A stretch of 64,000 nt of DNA from Streptomyces sp. A1136. GTDB taxonomy: Bacteria; Actinomycetota; Actinomycetes; Streptomycetales; Streptomycetaceae. The notes below the pieces were generated by a model that made no database searches, was not told the DNA's origin, and saw only the letters and a program-made list of their open reading frames with translations. Of this stretch, positions 9,022 through 16,629 are shown piece by piece. Position 1 is the first letter of the stretch; every line of letters begins with the position of its first letter. The DNA is taken from assembly GCF_004795055.1 (NCBI RefSeq), contig NZ_SSBJ01000025.1, positions 56,181-120,180 of the forward strand, written 5' to 3'. The position numbers and the translations under genes are program-made.

Positions 9022-10353
9022 ATGAGTACGCCCCCGAACCCGCCGAGCAGCCCGAGCGACCCGCCGACGGAGCCTTCGGGGACCCCCGTGCCCGACGACG
9101 TCATACCCGCGCGCGCCATATCCGAGGACGCCGCACCCGAGGACGCCGTACCCCCGGCCCCGCGGCACCCCGGACCCGGGGACACGGCGCCTCCCGCCGA
9201 ACCCCTCTCGCCGGCCAAAGCCCCGAGCCCCGCCGCCGAGCCGCTCTCCCTGACCAAGAAGCCCCGGCCCGCGCCGTGGGACACCGACCCGCGGACCGAC
9301 CCGCGGGACGCCGCTCCCGAGGACGCCGCGCCGCCCCCGGCCACGCCCGCCCACTCCCACTTCGCGCCGCTCGCCCCGCCGCCCGTCCCGCCGCAGGCTC
9401 CGCCGCCCGGGGGCGCGCCCTACGCCGGATACCCCGGCGGGCCCGGACCGACCCACCCCGGCCAGGCCCCCCAGTCCAACCCCTTCGCCTACACCGGCAC
9501 CACCGGACAGCCCGGGCGCCCCGAAAGCGCCGGATACGCGGGATATCCGGGGCAGCCCGGCCACCCGGGGTATCCCGGCTACCCCGGTTACCCCGCCGCC
9601 CCCGCGCGGCCGTCCAACCACCTGGCCATCGCCGCCCTCGTCCTCGGCCTCGCCGCGATCTGCTTCGGCGTCATCCCGTTCGCCTTCTGGATCGGCACCA
9701 TCGTCGGCCTCGTCGGTCTCGGGCTCGGGATCGCCGCCATCGTCAAGGCCTCCCGCGGCGCACCCCGCAAGGCGATGTCGGTGATCGCCGCGATCCTCTG
9801 CGTCCTGGGCCTCTTCGCCTCGGTCGGCGGCTACTTCCTCACCGTGGCCGTCCTCCACAAGGCGTCCGACCATGTGGACCGCCGGCTGGACCACGACTGG
9901 AACCTGCCGGACGACCCGGTCGACCCGGACGAGACCACCGCCCCCGACCCGGACTCCGGCCAGGGCTTCGACATCCCGGTCCCCTTCGGCAGCACCGTCA
10001 GCTACTCGAACGGCGTCCGCGTCAGCCTGTCCGAGCCGAAGAAGTACGTCACGAAGAGCAAGTACATCGAGGTCGGCAACGCCGTGGGGATCGACATCAC
10101 GATCACCAACAGCTCCGACAAGCCCATCGAGGTCATCTACGCGGTCCCCACGGTCCGCGACGAACACGGCGACCGCGGCAAGCTCGTCTTCGACGGCCTG
10201 ACGCCGAAGATGGTGACCGGCACGATCCAGCCCGGCGCCAGCGCCACCGGATTCGCCGCGTACGAGGTCCCCGAGGGCACCACGAGGATCAGCGCCGACG
10301 TCTCTCCCGTGATCCCCGGGCCGCCCGCCCGGTTCCTCGGCAGCATCGGCTGA
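9022..10353 (+). CDS. Proline-rich DUF4190/DUF4352-type membrane protein
   Basis: The 443-residue protein has a long Pro/Ala-rich N-terminal region (residues 1-195) with Gly-Tyr-Pro repeats around nucleotides 9535-9600. Two transmembrane helices follow (about residues 195-275) in the DUF4190 pattern (LAIAALVLGLAAICFGVIPF), then an extracellular immunoglobulin-like DUF4352-type domain. Such proteins are abundant in Streptomyces and their function is unknown. ATG 9022 is chosen because AAGGA lies at 9006-9010 and the upstream reading frame has non-coding composition. Confidence 0.8.
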   Translation: MSTPPNPPSSPSDPPTEPSGTPVPDDVIPARAISEDAAPEDAVPPAPRHPGPGDTAPPAEPLSPAKAPSPAAEPLSLTKKPRPAPWDTDPRTDPRDAAPEDAAPPPATPAHSHFAPLAPPPVPPQAPPPGGAPYAGYPGGPGPTHPGQAPQSNPFAYTGTTGQPGRPESAGYAGYPGQPGHPGYPGYPGYPAAPARPSNHLAIAALVLGLAAICFGVIPFAFWIGTIVGLVGLGLGIAAIVKASRGAPRKAMSVIAAILCVLGLFASVGGYFLTVAVLHKASDHVDRRLDHDWNLPDDPVDPDETTAPDPDSGQGFDIPVPFGSTVSYSNGVRVSLSEPKKYVTKSKYIEVGNAVGIDITITNSSDKPIEVIYAVPTVRDEHGDRGKLVFDGLTPKMVTGTIQPGASATGFAAYEVPEGTTRISADVSPVIPGPPARFLGSIG

Positions 10354-10404
10354 CACGTCCGGCCCGACCGTCCGCCCCCCAGGACATCGCGTCAGTAAGA
10401 CGAT

Positions 10405-10410
10405 TACACT
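10405..10410 (+). promoter_or_regulatory. -10 element for leaderless nadE transcription
   Basis: TACACT is followed by exactly 6 nt and the GTG start at 10417, and no Shine-Dalgarno sequence is present. Transcription would start at or next to the start codon. Confidence 0.65.
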
Positions 10411-10416
10411 GGGGCC

Positions 10417-12171
10417 GTGCCTCAACTACGCCTCGCTCTGAATCAGATCGACTCGCACGTCGGCAACATCGCCGCCAACGCCGACTCGGTCGTCCACTGG
10501 ACCCGGCACTCCGCCGAGCAGGGCGCCCATTTGGTGGCGTTCCCGGAGATGGTGCTGACCGGGTACCCCGTCGAGGACCTCGCCCTGCGCGGCTCCTTCG
10601 TCGAGGCCTCCCGCCAGGCGCTGCGCGACCTCGCGCGGCGCCTCGCGACCGAGGGCCTCGGCGAGCTCCCGGTCATCGTGGGGTACCTCGACCGCGCCGA
10701 GCGGGCCGCGCAGCGGCTCGGCCTGCCGCCCGGGTCCCCGGAGAACGCGGCCGCCGTGCTGCACCGCGGGGAGGTGGTGCTGCGCTTCGCCAAGCACCAC
10801 CTGCCCAACTACGGCGTCTTCGACGAGTTCCGGTACTTCGTGCCGGGCGACACCCAGCCGGTGATCCGGGTGCGCGGCGTCGACGTGGCGCTCGCCATCT
10901 GCGAGGACCTGTGGCAGGAGGGCGGTCGCGTCCCCGCGACCCGCTCCGCGGGAGCCGGTCTGCTGGTGTCCATCAACGCCTCGCCCTACGAGCGCGACAA
11001 GGACGACACGCGCCTGGAGCTGGTGCGCAAGCGTGCCCAGGAGGCCGGCTGCACGCTCGCCTACCTGGCGATGATCGGCGGCCAGGACGAGCTGGTCTTC
11101 GACGGGGACTCGATCGTCGTCGGCGCCGACGGCGAGGTCATCACGCGGGCCCCGCAGTTCTCGGAGGGCTGCGTCCTGGTCGACCTCGACCTGCCCGCCG
11201 CCCCGGCGGACGCCCCCGAGGGCGTGGTCGAGGACGGTCTGCGGATCGACCGGGTGATCCTTTCGGAGGACCCGGTGGAGCCGTACGAGCCGGTCGTGGC
11301 GGGCGGCTACGCCGAACGTCTCGACGACGACGAGGAGATCTACGACGCCCTGGTCGTGGGTCTGCGTGCGTACGTCAAGAAGAACGGTTTCCGTTCCGTG
11401 CTGATCGGGCTGTCGGGCGGCATCGACTCCGCGCTCGTCGCCGCCATCGCCTGTGACGCCATCGGCGCGCAGAACGTGTACGGCATCTCGATGCCCTCGA
11501 AGTACTCCTCGGACCACTCCAAGGACGACGCGGCCGAGCTCGCCCGGCGCACCGGCCTGAACCTGCGCACCGTGTCGATCGAGCCGATGTTCGACGCGTA
11601 CATGGGGTCGCTGGGTCTGACCGGTCTGGCCGAGGAGAACCTCCAGTCGCGACTGCGCGGCACCATGCTGATGGCGGTCTCCAACCAGGAGGGCCACATC
11701 GTGCTGGCCCCCGGCAACAAGTCGGAGCTGGCCGTCGGCTACTCGACCCTCTACGGGGACTCCGTCGGCGCCTACGGCCCGATCAAGGACGTCTACAAGA
11801 CGGTGATCTTCCGTCTGGCCGAGTACCGCAACCGGGCCGCCGCCGAGCGCGGCGAGACGCCGCCGATCCCGGAGAACTCGATCGTGAAACTGCCGAGCGC
11901 CGAGCTGCGCCCGGGCCAGGTGGACACGGATTCGCTGCCGGATTATCCGGTGCTCGACACGATCCTGGCGTTGTACGTGGACCGCGACCAGGGGCTGGAG
12001 GAGATCGTCGCGGCCGGCTACGACCGCGAGCTGGTCGCCAGGATCCTCCGGATGGTCGACACGGCCGAGTACAAGCGCCGCCAGTACCCGCCGGGCACCA
12101 AGATCTCCGCGAAGGGCTTCGGCAAGGACCGGCGGCTGCCCATCACGAACGGCTGGCGCGAGCACGCGTGA
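10417..12171 (+). CDS. nadE: Glutamine-dependent NAD+ synthetase
   Basis: A 584-residue two-domain enzyme catalysing the last step of NAD synthesis (deamido-NAD to NAD with glutamine nitrogen and ATP). The N-terminal nitrilase-type glutaminase domain has Glu44 in AFPEMVLTGY, a Lys in FAKHHLPNYG and the nucleophile Cys in AICEDLW (near residue 162). The C-terminal synthetase has the P-loop GLSGGIDSA near residue 330 and the KSELAVGYSTLYGD loop. The length matches actinobacterial NadE. The GTG start is supported by the leaderless promoter directly upstream. A terminator follows, shared with a convergent gene. Confidence 0.95.
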   Translation: MPQLRLALNQIDSHVGNIAANADSVVHWTRHSAEQGAHLVAFPEMVLTGYPVEDLALRGSFVEASRQALRDLARRLATEGLGELPVIVGYLDRAERAAQRLGLPPGSPENAAAVLHRGEVVLRFAKHHLPNYGVFDEFRYFVPGDTQPVIRVRGVDVALAICEDLWQEGGRVPATRSAGAGLLVSINASPYERDKDDTRLELVRKRAQEAGCTLAYLAMIGGQDELVFDGDSIVVGADGEVITRAPQFSEGCVLVDLDLPAAPADAPEGVVEDGLRIDRVILSEDPVEPYEPVVAGGYAERLDDDEEIYDALVVGLRAYVKKNGFRSVLIGLSGGIDSALVAAIACDAIGAQNVYGISMPSKYSSDHSKDDAAELARRTGLNLRTVSIEPMFDAYMGSLGLTGLAEENLQSRLRGTMLMAVSNQEGHIVLAPGNKSELAVGYSTLYGDSVGAYGPIKDVYKTVIFRLAEYRNRAAAERGETPPIPENSIVKLPSAELRPGQVDTDSLPDYPVLDTILALYVDRDQGLEEIVAAGYDRELVARILRMVDTAEYKRRQYPPGTKISAKGFGKDRRLPITNGWREHA

Positions 12172-12190
12172 GGCGGACGGCATCCACCGC

Positions 12191-12230
12191 CCGGGGCCCC
12201 GGCCGCCGCGACGAGCGGCCGGGGCCCCGG
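12191..12230. terminator. Bidirectional terminator between nadE and the endonuclease gene
   Basis: A perfect 16-bp stem (12191-12206 with 12215-12230) with an 8-nt loop lies between convergent genes. Confidence 0.85.
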
Positions 12231-12264
12231 CGTACGCCGTGCCCGGCGGGCCGTACGGAGACCG

Positions 12265-13296
12265 TTACGGCGTGAGCGCGACCCGGGCCGCGACGGGCAG
12301 GTGGTCGCTGTCGGTGCGCGGGAGGGTCCACGAGGCCTTCGGCGTGACGCCCCGGACCAGGATCTGGTCGATGCGGGCCATCGGGAACCGGGCCGGCCAG
12401 GTGAACCCGAAACCGTCCCCCGCCGCGCCCTGGGTGGAGCGCATCTGCGAGGTGATCTCCGACAGGGACCGGTCGTTGACGGTGCCGTTGAGGTCGCCGA
12501 GGAGCACGACCCGCTTCAGCGGTTCGGCGGCGAGCGCGGCGCCCAGCGCGTCGGCGCTGTTGTCGCGCTGGTTCGCGGTGAATCCGGCGTTCAGCTTGAC
12601 CCGGACGGACGGCAGGTGGGCGACGAAGGCGGCCATGTCCCCCGCGGGGGTCTTCACCGTGACGCGCATCGCCCGCGTCCAGCCCATCTTGATGTCGACG
12701 GGCCGGGCGGCGGTGAGCGGGTACTTGCTCCAGACGCCGACGGTTCCCTCGACGGCGTGGTACTTGTACGTGGGCGCCAGCGCCTTCTCGTACGCCGGGA
12801 CGGCGCCCGCCTTGAGCTCGGTCAGGGCCAGCACGTCGGCCCCGGCCTTGGCGACCGACTCGGCGGTGCCGCGCGGGTCCGGGTTGGCGGCGTCCACGTT
12901 GTGGGTGGCGACCGTGAGGTCGCCGCCGCCTCCGGACTTGTCGGTGACCAGTCCGCCGAAGAGGTTCACCCAGACGGCGGCGGTCACCGCTATCGAGACG
13001 AGCGCGGTCGCCGACTTCCTGATCAAAGCCGCGACCAGCAGCAACAGGACCGTAAGCCCCAACCAGGGCAGGAAGGTCTCGGTCAGGCTGCCGAGGTTGC
13101 CGACGTCGTTCGGCAACTCCGCGTGGAAGATCATCACCAGCGAGACCAGGGCGGCCAGGGCCGCCGTCACGATCCCGCGCCGCCAGATCCCTCGGTCCCC
13201 GCGCAATTCGGAGATTCGGCGCCGCAGACCGGATCCGGAGGGCCCCGGCTCCGAGCCGCCGCCGTTCCCCGTCTCCGTCATGTACGCCTGTGCCAT
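12265..13296 (-). CDS. Membrane-anchored endonuclease/exonuclease/phosphatase family protein
   Basis: The 343-residue protein has three predicted membrane segments in its first 120 residues, then an EEP (DNase I-like) domain of about 220 residues. Metal-dependent phosphoesterase motifs are present: THNVD, LTELK, GDLNGTVND and the C-terminal DSDHLPV, with His and Asp positioned for catalysis. The domain is expected outside the membrane. Substrate cannot be told from sequence; nucleic acid, phospholipid or inositol phosphate are all used by relatives. Start ATG 13294-13296; an in-frame ATG six codons later is an alternative. Confidence 0.85.
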   Translation of the reverse strand: MAQAYMTETGNGGGSEPGPSGSGLRRRISELRGDRGIWRRGIVTAALAALVSLVMIFHAELPNDVGNLGSLTETFLPWLGLTVLLLLVAALIRKSATALVSIAVTAAVWVNLFGGLVTDKSGGGGDLTVATHNVDAANPDPRGTAESVAKAGADVLALTELKAGAVPAYEKALAPTYKYHAVEGTVGVWSKYPLTAARPVDIKMGWTRAMRVTVKTPAGDMAAFVAHLPSVRVKLNAGFTANQRDNSADALGAALAAEPLKRVVLLGDLNGTVNDRSLSEITSQMRSTQGAAGDGFGFTWPARFPMARIDQILVRGVTPKASWTLPRTDSDHLPVAARVALTP

Positions 13297-13605
13297 GTGA
13301 CTGCCCTCGCTGCCGTGCTCGCGCTCCGTCCCCGCCCCTTGACCCTAGGCGATCGACGCAGCCATCCGTGCCGTACGTTCCGGCCGTACGACCGAGAGGA
13401 CGAACAGCTGTCCGCCCGGGGTTCCGGTTGTCACGAAACGCGCACATTCGATCCGGCGCGACTGAAGTCCGGGCAGGAGCCGACCCTGGAGTGTGACGGA
13501 CCGGTCGTCCCACCACTTCCTCCTCCGGGCCGAAGAGTGCCACCATGGTGGATGAGTCCGGGGACGTCGTCAGGACGCCTCGAGATGACACAAGGAGCAG
13601 CAGCA
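13297..13605. other. 309-bp intergenic region with divergent promoters
   Basis: No gene is supported. A minus-strand TAGGGT at 13342-13347 is a plausible -10 for the EEP gene. A 12-bp perfect palindrome CCACCATGGTGG at 13540-13551 lies 54 bp before panB and might be an operator or chance. Confidence 0.45.
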
Positions 13606-14466
13606 ATGACGCATGCCGTTTCGCCTGCCCGCGAAGCTTCCGGCCCCACCCTGTACGGGGGCACGGGCACCCGCCGCATCACCATCCGCGACCTGGCCCT
13701 GGCCAAGGAGCGCGGGGAGAAGTGGCCCATGCTCACGGCGTACGACGCGATGACCGCGTCGGTGTTCGACGAGGCCGGCATCCCGGTCGTCCTCGTCGGC
13801 GACTCCATGGGCAACTGTCACCTCGGCTACGAGACCACCGTCCCGGTGACGATGGACGAGATGACCCTGCTCTCGGCGGCCGTCGTACGGGGCACCCGCC
13901 GCGCACTGGTCATCGGCGACATGCCGTTCGGTTCGTACCAGGAAGGCGCCGTGCAGGCGCTGCGGAGCGCGACCCGGCTGGTCAAGGAGGCGGGCGTCGG
14001 AGCGGTCAAGCTGGAGGGCGGCGAGCGCTCGCTGGCCCAGACCGAGCTCATCGTGCAGTCCGGCATCCCGGTCATGTCCCACCTCGGTCTGACCCCGCAG
14101 TCCGTGAACGCCATGGGCTACCGGGTGCAGGGTCGCGGCGACGAGGCCGCGCACCAGCTGCTGCGGGACGCGAAGGCGGCACAGGACGCGGGCGCGTTCG
14201 CGGTGGTGCTGGAGCTGGTCCCGGCCGAACTGGCCGCCGAGGTCACGCGGTCGCTGCACATCCCGACGGTCGGCATCGGCGCGGGCTCGGAGTGCGACGC
14301 CCAAGTGCTGGTGTGGACCGACATGATGGGTCTGACCGGAGGCAAGATGCCGAAGTTCGTGAAGCAGTACGCGAACCTCCGGCAGACCATGGGTGACGCG
14401 GCCAAGGCGTTCGCCGAGGACGTGATCGGCGGATCGTTCCCGCAGCCGGAGCACGCCTTCCACTGA
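13606..14466 (+). CDS. panB: 3-methyl-2-oxobutanoate hydroxymethyltransferase
   Basis: PanB transfers a hydroxymethyl group from methylene-tetrahydrofolate to ketoisovalerate, the first committed step of pantothenate synthesis. The 286-residue protein shows MLTAYDAMTASVFDEAGI, the magnesium-binding GDSMGN, GAVKLEGGE, PVMSHLGLTPQ and the catalytic Glu in VVLELVP. The ATG at 13606 is preceded by AAGGAG at 13592-13597; an in-frame ATG at 13585 lacks a ribosome site. It is not clustered with panC or panD here. Confidence 0.95.
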   Translation: MTHAVSPAREASGPTLYGGTGTRRITIRDLALAKERGEKWPMLTAYDAMTASVFDEAGIPVVLVGDSMGNCHLGYETTVPVTMDEMTLLSAAVVRGTRRALVIGDMPFGSYQEGAVQALRSATRLVKEAGVGAVKLEGGERSLAQTELIVQSGIPVMSHLGLTPQSVNAMGYRVQGRGDEAAHQLLRDAKAAQDAGAFAVVLELVPAELAAEVTRSLHIPTVGIGAGSECDAQVLVWTDMMGLTGGKMPKFVKQYANLRQTMGDAAKAFAEDVIGGSFPQPEHAFH

Positions 14467-14552
14467 GGCTTCTCCCGAGGCTTTTCCCGGGGCTCGCGCC
14501 GAGGCCTCACCCGAGGTCCCGCCGCGGGCCCCACCCTGCGCCTCACCCTCCT

Positions 14553-14586
14553 GACAGCCCGTCGGCTTCCGCGCCGGCGGGCTGTC
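14553..14586 (+). terminator. Terminator after panB
   Basis: A 14-bp stem with one G-T pair (14553-14566 with 14573-14586) and a 6-nt loop lies 86 bp after the panB stop. Confidence 0.7.
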
Positions 14587-14693
14587 GGCGCTCCCGGGCG
14601 GGAGCGACCGGCACACTGCGGCTTCGGCCCGCCGGTCGCCCGTCGGTTCGGTGTCGGTCGCCTGTCGGCGGTTTGTCAGTGGGAGGTGGTCCC

Positions 14694-15719
14694 ATGATGG
14701 ACATGACGCGAAACGACAAGAATCCCCTGAACGGCTCGCACGCCGTAGAGGTACGGGGGCTGGTCAAGCACTACGGCGAGACCAGGGCCCTCGACGGTGT
14801 GGACCTCGATGTGCGCGAGGGGACCGTCCTCGGGGTCCTCGGGCCCAACGGCGCGGGCAAGACCACCCTGGTCCGCATCCTGTCCACCCTGATCACCCCC
14901 GACGCCGGGACGGCGCGGGTCGCCGGCTTCGACGTGGTCCGCCAGCCCCGGCAACTGCGCCGCACCATAGGCCTGACCGGCCAGTACGCCTCGGTCGACG
15001 AGAAGCTCTCCGGCTGGGAGAACCTCTACATGATCGGCCGGCTGCTGGACCTGCCCCGCAAGGAGGCCCGGTCCCGCGCCGACGAGCTGCTGGAGCGGTT
15101 CTCGCTCACCGAGGCGGCCAAGAAGGCCGCGATGCACTACTCCGGCGGCATGCGGCGCCGGCTCGACCTGGCGGCGTCGATGATCGGCCGCCCGGCCGTC
15201 CTGTACCTGGACGAGCCGACGACCGGCCTCGACCCCCGCACCCGTAACGAGGTGTGGGACGAGGTGCAGCGGATGGTCGCGGAGGGCGCGACCGTCCTGC
15301 TGACCACCCAGTACATGGAGGAGGCCGAGCAGCTCGCCGACGAGCTGACGGTCATCGACCGGGGCAAGGTCATCGCCAAGGGCAAGGTCGACGAGCTGAA
15401 GGCCCGCGTCGGCGGCCGCACCCTGCGCATCCGGCCCGTCTCCTCCGCCGACCTGCCCGGCATGGCCCGGGCATTGGCCGAGGCCGGGCTGGACGGGGCG
15501 GCCGGCTCCCAGGCCGTTCCCGACGAGGGCGTGTTGTTGGTGCCGATCCTCAGCGACGAGCAACTGACCGCGGTTGTCGGCGTGCTGGCCGCCCGGGGCT
15601 ACCCGATAGCCGATGTCGGCACCTACCTCCCCAGCCTCGACGAGGTGTTCCTCTCCATCACCGGCCAGAAGCCCTCTTCCGAGGCCTCCGCCCAGCAGAC
15701 CGAGGAGGTCGCGGCATGA
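14694..15719 (+). CDS. ABC transporter ATP-binding protein, DrrA type
   Basis: A 341-residue ATPase of the daunorubicin-resistance (DrrA) subfamily. It has Walker A GPNGAGKTT near residue 50, the signature YSGGMRRRLDLA, Walker B VLYLDEPTTGLD and the H-loop area LLTTQYMEEAEQLADEL. The extended C-terminal part after residue 230 is typical for DrrA-type exporters. GGAGG at 14682-14686 sets the first ATG at 14694 (an adjacent ATG follows). Its stop overlaps the permease start as ATGA. The pair probably exports a hydrophobic compound; the substrate is unknown and no resistance claim can be made from sequence alone. Confidence 0.92.
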   Translation: MMDMTRNDKNPLNGSHAVEVRGLVKHYGETRALDGVDLDVREGTVLGVLGPNGAGKTTLVRILSTLITPDAGTARVAGFDVVRQPRQLRRTIGLTGQYASVDEKLSGWENLYMIGRLLDLPRKEARSRADELLERFSLTEAAKKAAMHYSGGMRRRLDLAASMIGRPAVLYLDEPTTGLDPRTRNEVWDEVQRMVAEGATVLLTTQYMEEAEQLADELTVIDRGKVIAKGKVDELKARVGGRTLRIRPVSSADLPGMARALAEAGLDGAAGSQAVPDEGVLLVPILSDEQLTAVVGVLAARGYPIADVGTYLPSLDEVFLSITGQKPSSEASAQQTEEVAA

Positions 15720-16570
15720 GTACCGTCACCACGCCCAAGCCCAGCACCCCCGTGGCCGCTCCGGCCGCCGCGGCAGCGGGACCCGCCGGCGAGGGCCGGA
15801 TCGGTCTGCGGGCCAACCTGCGGCACATCGGCGCCCTGGTGCGCCGCAACACCCTCCAGATCAAGCAGGACCCCGAGTCGATGTTCGACGTCGTGTTCAT
15901 GCCGATCATCTTCACCCTGCTGTTCGTGTTCGTCTTCGGAGGCGCGATCTCCGGGAAGGGCCAGCAGGAGGCGTACGTCAACTACGTCGTCCCCGGCCTG
16001 ATGGCCATGATGGGGATGAACATCGCCATGGGCGTCGGCACGGGGGTGAACGACGACTTCAAGAAGGGCGTGATGGACCGTTTCCGGTCCATGCCCATCG
16101 CCCGGTCCTCCGTCCTCATAGCCAAGATCGTGGTCGAACTCGGCCGGATGATGGTCGCCATCGCGATCCTGCTCGGCGTCGGCTTCATCCTGGGTCTGTC
16201 GATCAAGACGTCGGTGCTGGACCTGTTCCTGTCCATCGGGCTGTCCGCGGTGTTCGGCGCCTCCCTGATGTGGATCTTCATCCTGCTCGGTCTCACCATG
16301 AAGACCGCGCAGGCCGTCCAGGGCATGGCCATGCTGGTCCTGATGCCGCTCCAGTTCGGCAGCTCGATCTTCGCCCCGCCGTCGACCATGCCGGGGTGGC
16401 TGCAGACCTTCACCGACTACAACCCGCTGTCCAACCTGGCCGACGCGGCGCGCGGTCTGATCAACGGCGGCGCGGTCGCCCACCCGGTCTGGGTGACCCT
16501 GGCCTGGTCCGTGGCCATCACCGTCGTCACCATGCCGCTCGCGGTGCGCAAGTTCCGCCAGAAGACCTGA
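15716..16570 (+). CDS. ABC-2 type permease, DrrB type
   Basis: This 284-residue partner of the upstream ATPase has an Ala/Pro-rich cytoplasmic N-terminus and six predicted membrane helices, with ABC-2 features QDPESMFDVVFMPIIF, FKKGVMDRFRSMPIARSS and the C-terminal FTDYNPLSNLADAARG. Translation is coupled by the ATGA overlap at 15716-15719. It forms the transmembrane channel of a heterodimeric or homodimeric exporter. It converges on the AfsR-type gene. Confidence 0.92.
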   Translation: MSTVTTPKPSTPVAAPAAAAAGPAGEGRIGLRANLRHIGALVRRNTLQIKQDPESMFDVVFMPIIFTLLFVFVFGGAISGKGQQEAYVNYVVPGLMAMMGMNIAMGVGTGVNDDFKKGVMDRFRSMPIARSSVLIAKIVVELGRMMVAIAILLGVGFILGLSIKTSVLDLFLSIGLSAVFGASLMWIFILLGLTMKTAQAVQGMAMLVLMPLQFGSSIFAPPSTMPGWLQTFTDYNPLSNLADAARGLINGGAVAHPVWVTLAWSVAITVVTMPLAVRKFRQKT

Positions 16571-16629
16571 TCCGGGAGCCGGTCCGTTCCGGATCGCGTC
16601 CCGGGCGGGCCCCGTACGGGGGGGCCGGA

